Assembly (NCBI GenBank): GCA_023664735.1
Contig: JAMPFB010000019.1
Span: 1-34,564 of the forward strand
Direction of reading: 5' to 3'
Length of the DNA stretch: 34,564 nucleotides
Origin: Robinsoniella sp.
Lineage (GTDB): Bacteria > Bacillota > Clostridia > Lachnospirales > Lachnospiraceae
This document shows, piece after piece, positions 24,901 through 32,505 of this stretch (within the stretch, counting starts at the first letter, position 1; each line of letters starts with the position of its first letter). The position numbers and the translations under genes were made by a program. The notes under the pieces are model-generated. The model did not search any database and had not been told where the DNA came from. It was given only the letters and a program-made list of their open reading frames with translations.

Positions 24901-25443
24901 AACAGTGCAGTCCTCAAGGAGACTTTGGAGCATCCGGATAAGCAGGTGGAACCGGCGGCGCTTCTTTACTATCAAATGACAGACCCATATGTGGAACGCA
25001 CAGAACAGGTTTCCTCCAAGGAGCAGATTGAAGAGGCAATTCACACGGCGCTTCGCACAAAAGGGGTGGTGTTGGAAGAGGAACAGGTGGTGTCCATGCT
25101 TGACAAAAGCTTTTCGGATGCGTCTAATGTTATTCCGGTAGAACGCAAAAAAGCCGGAGGCTATAAAGCAGGCTCAGGCGTGGTTACAAGGGATGAGTTA
25201 AAAGCCATTTCCCAATATGCGGATTTCAAAATAAAGGAAATCGGTGAGAAAATATTAAGGGGAGAAATCCCAGTAGAGCCATATGAGAAGGGAAACCAGA
25301 ATCCCTGCATATATTGCGGCTATCAGGGAATCTGCGGGTTTGACAAAAAAGTAAAGGGCTTTGCCTATAAAAGTCTGGATGCCATGTCGAAGGAAGAGGC
25401 AATGGAAAAAATCAGGGAGAAGGTATTGGAGGAAGGAAAATAA
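21919..25443 (+). CDS. addB: ATP-dependent helicase/nuclease subunit B
   Basis: 1174 residues, the usual AddB length. AddB forms a heterodimer with AddA, which processes double-strand DNA ends for RecA-mediated recombination and degrades invading DNA. An N-terminal Walker A, GASGSGKST at 8-16, opens an inactive helicase-like region involved in Chi recognition. The C-terminal RecB-type nuclease has RGRIDRMD and KVMDYKSG. The Fe-S cluster cysteines are C817 (FASCGY), then C1130, C1133 and C1139 in CIYCGYQGIC. A Lys/Glu-rich insertion at about 485-515 (SEKSEYEKNEENENNKIIKE) is low-complexity and likely a disordered linker. AGGAG precedes the ATG; the stop shares one base with the addA start. Confidence 0.97.
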   Translation: MGLQFYFGASGSGKSTTVYKDIIEWSKREPDREFLILVPDQFTMQTQKELCLLNEGIMNIDVLSFSRLTYRIFEEVGKEERIVLDDTGKNLILRKVAAERKEELKVLGSHLNQVGYIHEIKSVISEFMQYDIDPKGMEELISYGAKKGELSSKLLDLKLLYEGFLSFLKEKYITTEESLDLLCKSLHKSATIQNSIVVFDGFTGFTPVQNRLIQELMVQAREVIMTITVDTRENPYATDGEHKLFYLSKKTVEAMEKMAKEAGVTRRRDVVLSSEALPRFAASKELSHLERNLFRQKKSVFSEENQAVFLSEGANPREEIQKVCVRIKELLQKEQYCYRDIAIIAGDLEAYGHFIDMECKRYDIPVYLDQTKGVMHNPMVLAIISALQLILYDFSYDSVFCFLRTGLTGFSMEEIDRLEYYVKALGLRGRYAYARPFVRITRQMKMTESEEEQGKAIEKLAKLNHTREKFMTLMSPLLSLSETKKGSEKSEYEKNEENENNKIIKEAAEKPEEKSGLYPAEYLVRAVYDFCVIGGFQEKMEQMEAAFFENGDLAKAKEYGQIYPLVMDLLNQIYELLKEEAMSLQEFSDILTAGFSELKVGTIPQNADQVVAGDMERTRLKQVRALFFVGLNDNAIPGGGKKGGLISDMEREFLQESGIELAPTGRQQMFIQRLYLYLNMTKPSEKLFLSYSRVDREGKGIKPAYLLDVIKGLYKDLKTEGSRDGLEYKIAAKKDGLDDFAGLMGSYGQGFLEEDEEKRKEFFTLYHFYQKEEEIKKLIEAAFYEYVSAPLSKEAAKLIYGELLESSISRLEQFASCGYAHFLKYGLMLKEEEEFSFEAVDMGNVFHAVLEGFSGYLKEQGITWFQFTSEQAEHYVEEKLRELAVEYGETVLLDSTRNAYILKRMGRILNRTLETLQYQLKKGVFEPKAFELPFSMVKEFDGKTMKVRGRIDRMDTVEKDGVLYVKVMDYKSGSIKFDPVSLYYGLQMQLALYMNSAVLKETLEHPDKQVEPAALLYYQMTDPYVERTEQVSSKEQIEEAIHTALRTKGVVLEEEQVVSMLDKSFSDASNVIPVERKKAGGYKAGSGVVTRDELKAISQYADFKIKEIGEKILRGEIPVEPYEKGNQNPCIYCGYQGICGFDKKVKGFAYKSLDAMSKEEAMEKIREKVLEEGK

Positions 25444-28400
25444 TGGGGATTTCTTTTACAAAGGAACAGAAGCAGGTCATTGATGAAAGAAATAAGAACC
25501 TTCTTGTTTCGGCAGCGGCAGGCTCTGGGAAAACTGCCGTTTTGGTAGAACGCATACTTTCCATTATAACGGATAAGGAACATCCGGCAGACGTAGACAG
25601 ACTGCTAATTGTAACATTTACCAATGCGGCAGCATCGGAAATGCGGGAGCGTATTTTAAAGGCAATTTTGGAAAGGCTTGACAAAGAGCCGGAAAATGAA
25701 CATCTGCAAAGACAGTCAGCTTATATCCACAGGGCACAGATTACCACTATTGACAGCTTTTGTAAGTACCTGCTTACCAATCATTTTGAGGATATCGGGC
25801 TTGACCCCTCCTTTCGCATTGGAGATCAGGGGGAGCTGAATCTGCTGAAGCAGGATGTGCTTGCAGAGCTGATGGAAAAGGAGCATGAAAGGGCGGCGGA
25901 AGGATTCCTTACCTTGCTGGAAAGCTATGTTGCCGGGCGGAATGAAGGGATTTTAGAAGCGTATGTGTTAAGGCTTTATGAATTTGCCATGAGCTATCCA
26001 TGGCCGAAAAGCTGGCTTTTGCAGTGTAAGGAGGCTTACCTATGTGAAAGCATGGAGGAATTGAAAGAAAAGCCCTTTTTAAAGGAAATGATGAATTATG
26101 TGGGCAGGCTTTGCAGGGAAGCGGCATTTCTCCTAAAGCTTGCATTGGATATATGCGGACAAAGTGACGGGCCTTATATGTATGGAGAGCTTTTGGAGCA
26201 GGAAATACAAATGCTTTCAGAGCTGGAAAAGGAACGGGACTATGAGCTTTTCCATGAAAAAGTATGGCAGGTCAGCTTTGGCAGGCTTTCCGCCAAAAAA
26301 GACGATACGGTGCTGCCTGAGAAAAGAGAGCAGGCAAAGGAGCTTCGGAATCAGGCAAAAGGACTGATTCAGCAAATAAAGGATTCCTTTTTCTTTGTTT
26401 CGCCCGGGCAGGGCTTTTTGGATGTAAAGGCATGCTCTGGCAATGTAAATGCCTTAATTGACCTTACCCTTTCCTTTATGGAGCTTTTTTCGGAAAAGAA
26501 AAGGGAAAAGAATCTGATGGATTTTTCAGATATGGAGCACTATGCTTTGGAAATCCTTTTGGAAGAAAAGGAAGGGAAAAGGGTTCCCACCAAAACGGCG
26601 CTGGCCTATCAGGAGTATTTTGTGGAGGTTATGACGGATGAATATCAGGACAGCAATCTGGTACAGGAGCTGCTGCTGGAAAGTATATCCAAAAAGGAAC
26701 CGGGACAGTGCAACCGGTTTATGGTAGGGGATGTAAAGCAGAGCATTTATGGATTTCGCCTTGCAAGGCCAGAGCTGTTCATGGAAAAATTCCAGCAGTA
26801 TCATGAAAGTTATGTTAACCATGAAAAGGATAATATGCGCATTGACCTTCATAAAAATTTCAGAAGCAGAAAAGAAGTCATTGACAGCGTGAATTTTATA
26901 TTTGGAAAGCTTATGGATGCTTCCATGGGCGGCATTACCTATGACGATGAGGCTGCTTTGTATTTTGGCGCCAATTATCCGGAAGAGGACTCTTCCCTTT
27001 ACGAAACAGAGCTTCTTTTATTTGAAAGGAAGGAAAGTCTTGCTTTAGAAGAAAATGGAGAAAAAGCCGGAGAAGAGGAAGAAATACTGACGTCCATACC
27101 GAAAAAACAGGCGGAAGCTGCTATGATAGGAAACCGGATAAAGGCAATGGTAGGAAGCTTTCCGGTTACGGATAAAGAAACGGGTATGCTTCGCCCGGCT
27201 AAATATCAGGATATTGTTATATTGCTTCGTTCCGGAGAAAGCACGCAGGAAATTTTTAAGGAGGAGCTGACCAATCAGGGGATTCCGGTACATATTGCTT
27301 CTAAATCCGGTTATTTCTCCACTATGGAGGTGCGGTATGTGCTCCAATATTTGCAGGTTTTAAACAATCCCTATGAAGATAGGGCGCTTGCGGGACTGTT
27401 AAAATCCCCGTTTTTCTTTTATACCGATGAGGAGCTTGCCATATTGAAGGGATTTCGGGGGAAGGAAAAGAAAAGGGACTATCTTTTTGAGTGTATGAAA
27501 GCGCTTGTAGAAGAGAAGTCGGGAGAAGGTTTGGGGCAGCACATTGTAGAAAAAGACAAAGCCATGCGGTGGGAAGCCCTGCAGAAAAAGGTGTCGGACA
27601 CATTGAAGGCTATAGAAGAAAACAGGAAAAGTGCAGTGGCGCTTTCCATTTACGAGCTGATGGCACAAATATTTTCCCAATCCCTTTATTTGGAATATGT
27701 AAATGCCCTGCCGGGAGGGGAGCAGAAAAAGGCCAATGTGGAAATGCTGTTAGAAAAGGCAATTGAATTTGAAAAGACCAGTTTTCATGGGCTGTTTCAG
27801 TTTGTCCGGTATATACAGCGGATGGAGAAGTACAGTATTGATTCAGGAGAGGCAAATATACTGGATGAGCGGGCGGATACGGTACGGATTATGACTATCC
27901 ATAAAAGCAAGGGATTGGAATTTCCAATCTGTTTTGTTTCCGGGCTTTCTAAGCGGTTCAACATGCAGGATATACAAAGCCCTGTGCTTTTGGACATGGA
28001 TTGGGGAATTGGAACGGATATGATAGACCCAAAAGCCCGGGTGAAAGCAAAGACCATCAGCAAAAATATGCTGGCGGCGAAAGGGAAGCTGGACAGTCTT
28101 GGAGAAGAGCTGCGCATTTTATATGTGGCGCTTACTAGAGCAAAAGAAAAACTAATTCTTACCGGAGAGGTGGAAAAGGTACAGACATTGCTGCAAAAAT
28201 ATAAAGGAATGGAAAGGCTTGAGAAGCTGCCTTTTTCTTTCAGGAGCAGTGTCGGAAATTCCCTTTCCTATGTGCTGGCGGCACTGATGGGACATAAGGA
28301 TTTTGAAAGGATATGCCGGGTAGTTCATGAAAGGGACTTAGAGCTTATCCGTTTCGGGGAGGACTTTCAAAGGCATGTGCTAAAAGAGCGGCTTTTGAAG

Positions 28401-29186
28401 GACTGGCAGCAGGAAGAAATCAATCAGGCATTGCTGGAAAAGCTGCAGGAAAAATTTTCCTATCAGTACCCTCATGAAATATTAAGCAGGATGTACACCA
28501 AGACAAGCGTTTCCGAGCTGAAGCTGGAGGCGATGAAAGAGGGAGGAGAAGAGCTTCACTCGATTTTTGAAACAGAAAGACCGCCGGTGCCCTATTTGCC
28601 GGGCTTTTTAAGAGAGGAACAGGAAGCAGGCGGAACAAGCAGGGGAAGCGCCTACCACAAGGTGCTTGAGCTGCTGGATTACAGAGAATATGAGCTGGAA
28701 GGAAGGGATGGAGAGGAGCCGGAAAAAGCGAAAAAGAGGCTTGCGGACAAAGTGAAGCTGGATATGGAAGGCTTTGTGCAGTCGGGAAGGCTGACAAAAG
28801 AATATAGGGAGCTTGTAAGAGCGGATAAAATTGCTTCTTTTGTTGCTTCCTCCTATGGACAGAAAATGTGCAGGGCGGCAAAGGCGGGAAGGCTTTACAA
28901 GGAAAGACCTTTTGTAATCGGCATATCGGCAGAACGGGTAGCCCCCCAATTCCCCAAGGAAGAAATCGTGCTGATTCAGGGAATCATCGACGTATACTTT
29001 GAAGAGGATGGAGAGCTTGTAGTGTTAGATTACAAAACTGACCGGGTAGAAGCCATAGAGGAGCTGAAGCGCCGTTATGAGACCCAGTTGAATTATTATG
29101 GGGAAGCCCTTTGCTCCCTTTTAAAAAAGCCGGTAAAGGAAAGAGTAATCTATTCCTTTGCAATGGAGGAGGCGCTTGTCTGGTAA
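25443..29186 (+). CDS. addA: ATP-dependent helicase/nuclease subunit A
   Basis: 1247 residues, full length. UvrD/Rep-type superfamily 1 helicase with 3'-to-5' polarity plus a C-terminal RecB-family nuclease. Walker A is AAAGSGKTAVL at about 25-35. Motif Ia is LIVTFTNAAASEMRER. Motif II is TDEYQDSN and motif III GDVKQSIYGFR. Motifs V and VI are IMTIHKSKGLEFPICF and LRILYVALTRAKEKL. The nuclease carries IQGIIDVYF and VVLDYKTDR. It is translationally coupled to addB (TAATG). Its last 203 bp are overlapped on the other strand by the reading frame of a glycosyltransferase. Confidence 0.97.
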   Translation: MGISFTKEQKQVIDERNKNLLVSAAAGSGKTAVLVERILSIITDKEHPADVDRLLIVTFTNAAASEMRERILKAILERLDKEPENEHLQRQSAYIHRAQITTIDSFCKYLLTNHFEDIGLDPSFRIGDQGELNLLKQDVLAELMEKEHERAAEGFLTLLESYVAGRNEGILEAYVLRLYEFAMSYPWPKSWLLQCKEAYLCESMEELKEKPFLKEMMNYVGRLCREAAFLLKLALDICGQSDGPYMYGELLEQEIQMLSELEKERDYELFHEKVWQVSFGRLSAKKDDTVLPEKREQAKELRNQAKGLIQQIKDSFFFVSPGQGFLDVKACSGNVNALIDLTLSFMELFSEKKREKNLMDFSDMEHYALEILLEEKEGKRVPTKTALAYQEYFVEVMTDEYQDSNLVQELLLESISKKEPGQCNRFMVGDVKQSIYGFRLARPELFMEKFQQYHESYVNHEKDNMRIDLHKNFRSRKEVIDSVNFIFGKLMDASMGGITYDDEAALYFGANYPEEDSSLYETELLLFERKESLALEENGEKAGEEEEILTSIPKKQAEAAMIGNRIKAMVGSFPVTDKETGMLRPAKYQDIVILLRSGESTQEIFKEELTNQGIPVHIASKSGYFSTMEVRYVLQYLQVLNNPYEDRALAGLLKSPFFFYTDEELAILKGFRGKEKKRDYLFECMKALVEEKSGEGLGQHIVEKDKAMRWEALQKKVSDTLKAIEENRKSAVALSIYELMAQIFSQSLYLEYVNALPGGEQKKANVEMLLEKAIEFEKTSFHGLFQFVRYIQRMEKYSIDSGEANILDERADTVRIMTIHKSKGLEFPICFVSGLSKRFNMQDIQSPVLLDMDWGIGTDMIDPKARVKAKTISKNMLAAKGKLDSLGEELRILYVALTRAKEKLILTGEVEKVQTLLQKYKGMERLEKLPFSFRSSVGNSLSYVLAALMGHKDFERICRVVHERDLELIRFGEDFQRHVLKERLLKDWQQEEINQALLEKLQEKFSYQYPHEILSRMYTKTSVSELKLEAMKEGGEELHSIFETERPPVPYLPGFLREEQEAGGTSRGSAYHKVLELLDYREYELEGRDGEEPEKAKKRLADKVKLDMEGFVQSGRLTKEYRELVRADKIASFVASSYGQKMCRAAKAGRLYKERPFVIGISAERVAPQFPKEEIVLIQGIIDVYFEEDGELVVLDYKTDRVEAIEELKRRYETQLNYYGEALCSLLKKPVKERVIYSFAMEEALVW

Positions 29187-30174
29187 GTCCAGTCATTTCC
29201 TGCCTTCCGGTAAGCCCAAGCTTTTCGTAGCAGCTGGCAATGGCAAGCAGGGGAAGGTCGCCGCTTAAACGGATATTTAATATGCTGTTCGTCTCATAAG
29301 CGGCATTATAATACCAAGTGATTGCCTCTTCATAATCCGACAGGGCTTCATAATGCTTCCCAAGCTCATAGCATATTTCGGAGCAGGCATTTCCTGCAAC
29401 GTTTTTTAAAGCATATTTGAAGAAGCCTTCGGTGTCATGCTGCAGGCGGCAGGCTCTGGAAACTACGCAGCATGCCTCCATGATTTCGTCCTCTGTGCGG
29501 GTAGTATCTGTTAAAGTATTTAAAAAGGAAGGCAGCGCCCGGATAAAGTCTTCGTCGCTGCCTGATATAAATAGCTCTTTTGCATAAATGTTGTGCAGCC
29601 TTTTATCTAAGCGTATTCCGTTTCTTTCCATTGCTTCAAATGCCTTCAAATCTCTTGAGGTATGTTCGCTAAGCGGCATGTGGAGTATTTCTACCTCGCT
29701 GTCATAAATGACAGGCTCTAGCCGGACTGCCTCGTGTATGGCGCCTTCCCATGTAAAGGCACGAAGGCGCTTATAGAGCTTTGGACGATATTCCTTGTCA
29801 AAATTGTAGATGGTGTTATAGGATAACTGGTTGCAGTAAAGCATTTGGACAATATCAATTTCCGGCAGCAGGCTTTGCTTTAAAAGCTGAAACCGGTTCC
29901 TGTTTTCTTCATCTAAAACTTCATCGGCATCGGCACAGTATATATATTCCATAGTGGCCTTGGAAAAAGAAAAATTCCTTGCATCAGAAAAGCTTCCGGT
30001 CCAAAAGAAATCATATACCTTGTCTGTAAAGCCCTTTGCAATTTCCTTTGTACGGTCAGTGGAACCGGTATCTACGATAATGATTTCATCCATAAGACCG
30101 GCAAGGGAAGTAAGACATCTCTCTAAAACCTGCTCTTCATTTTTTACAATCATACATAAGCTTATGGTAATCAT
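28984..30174 (-). CDS. Family 2 glycosyltransferase, 3' end running into addA
   Basis: 396 codons. The N-terminal GT-A fold starts MITISLCMIVKNEEQVLERC and contains IIIVDTGSTDRTKEIA and the metal-binding CADADEVL (DxD type); a TPR-like helical part follows (to about residue 325, CYELGKHYEALSDYEEAITW). This is the SunS/TPR-containing glycosyltransferase type found in Firmicutes. Beyond about 29195 the sequence (TGRQEMTGLTRQAPPPLQRN) is unlike the family and is simply the complement of the addA end. The original 3' end was probably lost, and the frame now continues 203 bp into addA. The catalytic domain is intact; acceptor unknown. AGGAGA precedes the start on the minus strand. Confidence 0.85.
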   Translation of the reverse strand: MITISLCMIVKNEEQVLERCLTSLAGLMDEIIIVDTGSTDRTKEIAKGFTDKVYDFFWTGSFSDARNFSFSKATMEYIYCADADEVLDEENRNRFQLLKQSLLPEIDIVQMLYCNQLSYNTIYNFDKEYRPKLYKRLRAFTWEGAIHEAVRLEPVIYDSEVEILHMPLSEHTSRDLKAFEAMERNGIRLDKRLHNIYAKELFISGSDEDFIRALPSFLNTLTDTTRTEDEIMEACCVVSRACRLQHDTEGFFKYALKNVAGNACSEICYELGKHYEALSDYEEAITWYYNAAYETNSILNIRLSGDLPLLAIASCYEKLGLTGRQEMTGLTRQAPPPLQRNRLLFPLPAFLKGSKGLPHNNSTGSHNGASAPLWLLPGQFCNLTLQALHPLQSIRR

Positions 30175-30252
30175 GGCATTCTCCTAAGGATTTTTTTAAG
30201 AATTTGATGTAAGGAAAGTGTAACATATTCTTAGGGAATTATGAAGTTTTTC

Positions 30253-30280
30253 TTGTATTCTTATGAAATATTGATAAAAT
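30253..30280 (+). promoter_or_regulatory. Promoter for apt
   Basis: TTGTAT (30253-30258), a 16-bp spacer and TAAAAT (30275-30280), about 50 bp before the apt start. Confidence 0.5.
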
Positions 30281-30329
30281 ATGATTATGGAGCAAATCAC
30301 ATAGGATATAAATGGACAAAGGAGGAGCT

Positions 30330-30854
30330 ATGAGCGGAATAGAACAGTATATTACAAGCATTCCGGATTTTCCAAAGCCGGGGATTGTTTTTCGGGACAT
30401 TACTTCCATATTCAGTGATGCGGATGGGCTGAAGCTGGCAGTGGATGAGATGTGCGCATTGCTTGAGGATGTGGACTTTGATGTGATTGCAGGTCTTGAA
30501 TCCAGAGGTTTTTTGTTTGGGATGCCAATGGCTTACAATTTCCACAAGCCTTTTATTCCAATCCGAAAAAAGGGAAGGCTGCCCAGAGAAACGGTAGAAG
30601 CCACTTATGACTTGGAATATGGAAGCGCCACTATCGAGGTGCATAAAGAAGACGTTAAGCCGGGTGCAAAAGTGGTGCTGGTGGATGACTTGATTGCTAC
30701 CGGAGGAACGCTGGAAGCAGCAGCGGGATTGATGGAAAAGCTGGGCGCCAAAGTGGTAAAGGTGGTCTGCCTGATGGAGTTAAAAGGGCTTAAGGGACGA
30801 GAGCGCATTCAGGGTTATCCAGTGGAAACCGTTATTTCTTATGAAGGAACGTGA
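30330..30854 (+). CDS. apt: Adenine phosphoribosyltransferase
   Basis: Converts adenine and PRPP to AMP, a salvage step. The 174 residues match the family. The N-terminus IEQYITSIPDFPKPGIVFRD is diagnostic. GLESRGFLFG is the hood/base-recognition region. The PRPP-binding loop is VVLVDDLIATGGTLEAA. I place the start at 30330, behind GGAGGAG (30321-30327); the in-frame ATG at 30312 would put that ribosome site within the gene. The purine permease follows 77 bp later on the same strand, an uptake-plus-salvage pair. A solo end of the miniature element family lies right after the stop. Confidence 0.96.
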   Translation: MSGIEQYITSIPDFPKPGIVFRDITSIFSDADGLKLAVDEMCALLEDVDFDVIAGLESRGFLFGMPMAYNFHKPFIPIRKKGRLPRETVEATYDLEYGSATIEVHKEDVKPGAKVVLVDDLIATGGTLEAAAGLMEKLGAKVVKVVCLMELKGLKGRERIQGYPVETVISYEGT

Positions 30855-30861
30855 TTCTGTA

Positions 30862-30875
30862 GGCTGAACTGTTAC
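30862..30875. mobile_element. Solo end of the miniature element family (copy E)
   Basis: GGCTGAACTGTTAC, an exact 14-base match to the right end of copies A, C and D, lies 7 bp after the apt stop codon. No left end and no clear 8-bp duplication are visible: the flanks GTGATTCT before the preceding GTA and CTGATTTA after the element agree at only 5 of 8. Probably a remnant after near-total deletion. Confidence 0.6.
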
Positions 30876-30892
30876 CTGATTTATGGAAAAAG

Positions 30893-30917
30893 CGCCGGTA
30901 AGCATTGACTTCCGGCA
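30893..30917 (+). repeat. Hairpin in the leader of the purine permease
   Basis: GCCGGTAAG and CTTCCGGC pair (one bulge) across CATTGA, just before the AAGAGGA ribosome site. It is short and has no aptamer-like structure around it; it may weakly separate apt from the permease, but no purine riboswitch is seen. Confidence 0.35.
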
Positions 30918-30931
30918 GAAAAGAGGAAACT

Positions 30932-32293
30932 ATGTTAGAGAAACTATTTAAATTAAAAGAAAACAACACGAATGTGAAAACAGAGGTTTTGGCAGGTATT
31001 ACCACTTTTATGACAATGGCATATATTCTTGCGGTAAATCCCAGCATTTTAAGCGCTGCAGGAATGGATGCCACAGCCGTATTGCTGGCAACGGCGCTGG
31101 CTTCCTTTATTGGTACGGCATGTATGGCGCTTATGGCAAATCTGCCTTTTGCATTGTCGGCAGGTATGGGACTGAATGCTTACTTGGCTTATACGGTAGT
31201 GCTTGGATATGGATATTCTTGGCAGGTAGCGCTTTTGGCAGTTTTTATTGAGGGCATTATTTTTATTGTGTTGTCCCTGACCAATGTGCGGGAAGCTATC
31301 TTCAATGCCATTCCCCTGAATTTAAAAAGAGGCGTATCGGTAGGCATTGGCTTGTTCATTGCTTTTATCGGTCTGCAAAATGCAGGCTTGTCTGTTGATT
31401 CCTCTACTTTGGTAACGATTACGGATTTTACAGAAAATTTCAACACCTCCGGCATTTGTGCGTTGCTGGCATTGGTGGGACTGTTCATTACGGCTGTTTT
31501 ATATATCAAGCATGTAAAGGGCGCTATTTTAATTGGTATTGTGGCAACATGGATTATCGGTATGCTCTGCCAGCTTGTGGGCATTTATGTGCCGAATGTG
31601 GAAGCCGGCTATTATACGCTGTTCCCGGCGCTTGCCATTACAGACTTTAGTAAGCTGGGTGAAACCTTTGGACAATGTTTTACGGTGGATTTTAGCTCGG
31701 TTGGAATATTTAACTTTGTGGTAGTCGTATTTTCTTTCCTGTTTGTGGATATTTTTGATACATTAGGCACCTTGATTGGTGTTAGCACAAAGGCAAATAT
31801 GCTGGATAAAAACGGACGCCTGCCCAAAATTAAGCCTGCGCTGTTAGCAGATGCTATCGGAACAAGTGCAGGAGCAGTTCTTGGCACATCTACTACTACT
31901 ACGTTTGTAGAGTCTGCCTCCGGCGTGGCAGCAGGAGGGCGTACCGGGCTTACTGCCATGGTAACGGGTATTTTATTCCTGATTTCCACCTTGTTTGCAC
32001 CTGTCTTTACGGCAATTCCATCCTTTGCTACAGCTCCGGCATTGATTATGGTGGGCTTTTTGATGTTTGGAACCATTACGGATATTAAGTTTACAGAGGA
32101 TAACCTGACAGAAGCAATTCCGGCTTATCTCTGTCTGCTTGCAATGCCGCTGTTTTACAGTATTTCAGAAGGAATTGCCTTTGGAATCATTTCCTATGTC
32201 ATACTGAATGCAGTGACAGGTAAGGCAAAGAAGGTAACGCCTCTTATGTATGTATTGGCAGTGTTGTTTGTTTTGAAGTACATTTTCCTGTAA
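30932..32293 (+). CDS. NCS2-family purine permease (AzgA/PbuG type)
   Basis: 453 residues, about 13-14 transmembrane segments. It belongs to the adenine/guanine/hypoxanthine branch of nucleobase-cation symporters: ITTFMTMAYILAVNPSILSA is the N-terminal signature, with AGMGLNAYLAY, LFVDIFDTLGTLIGV and GTSTTTTFVESASGVAAGGR as substrate-site motifs. It imports purine bases by proton symport; the exact base cannot be read. The start is set at 30932, behind AAGAGGA. It is downstream of apt and probably co-transcribed. A strong terminator follows at 32338. Confidence 0.93.
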   Translation: MLEKLFKLKENNTNVKTEVLAGITTFMTMAYILAVNPSILSAAGMDATAVLLATALASFIGTACMALMANLPFALSAGMGLNAYLAYTVVLGYGYSWQVALLAVFIEGIIFIVLSLTNVREAIFNAIPLNLKRGVSVGIGLFIAFIGLQNAGLSVDSSTLVTITDFTENFNTSGICALLALVGLFITAVLYIKHVKGAILIGIVATWIIGMLCQLVGIYVPNVEAGYYTLFPALAITDFSKLGETFGQCFTVDFSSVGIFNFVVVVFSFLFVDIFDTLGTLIGVSTKANMLDKNGRLPKIKPALLADAIGTSAGAVLGTSTTTTFVESASGVAAGGRTGLTAMVTGILFLISTLFAPVFTAIPSFATAPALIMVGFLMFGTITDIKFTEDNLTEAIPAYLCLLAMPLFYSISEGIAFGIISYVILNAVTGKAKKVTPLMYVLAVLFVLKYIFL

Positions 32294-32337
32294 GGGAAGC
32301 TTATGGAAACAGACAGAAAAGGAGCTGCGTAAAATGG

Positions 32338-32368
32338 AACCGTCCCTGTCAGGGGCGGTTTCGTTTTT
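32338..32368 (+). terminator. Rho-independent terminator of the purine permease gene
   Basis: AACCGTCCCT (32338-32347) pairs with AGGGGCGGTT (32351-32360) with one G-T pair and a 3-nt loop, followed by TCGTTTTTA. The T tract (32364-32368) is also the first bases of mini-element copy C. Confidence 0.85.
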
Positions 32369-32444
32369 ATAGAGCGAAAGCGTGGCGACGCAGAAAACAT
32401 GCTCCGCAGGAAACCCGCTCTGCGTCTGTGGGCTGAACTGTTAC
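32362..32444. mobile_element. IS66-type miniature element, copy C (right half only)
   Basis: 83 bp collinear with the right 83 bp of copy A (16464-16546): the first 43 bp are identical except one base, the last 18 are identical (..TGTGGGCTGAACTGTTAC), and the 22 bp between are different and resemble copy B instead. The left half is missing; the break falls exactly at the T tract of the permease terminator. No target duplication is found, as expected for a truncated copy. It lies between the convergent permease and SulP genes. Confidence 0.85.
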
Positions 32445-32505
32445 TTTTTGATAACATTTTTGTGGCATAGTGCTTGTTCGTTTTTTGAGGTTTGAGGGAT
32501 GATGC

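Noticed and set aside
27322-27855. Several long open frames antisense to addA and addB
   Set aside because: They have no ribosome sites or recognisable domains and lie opposite well-conserved helicase-nuclease coding sequence; they reflect codon bias of the real genes. The same holds for antisense frames in guaB, purH, glnS and the two permease genes.
31456-32076. Open frames on both strands within the purine permease gene
   Set aside because: They are composed of the reflected codons of a hydrophobic protein and have no start signals.
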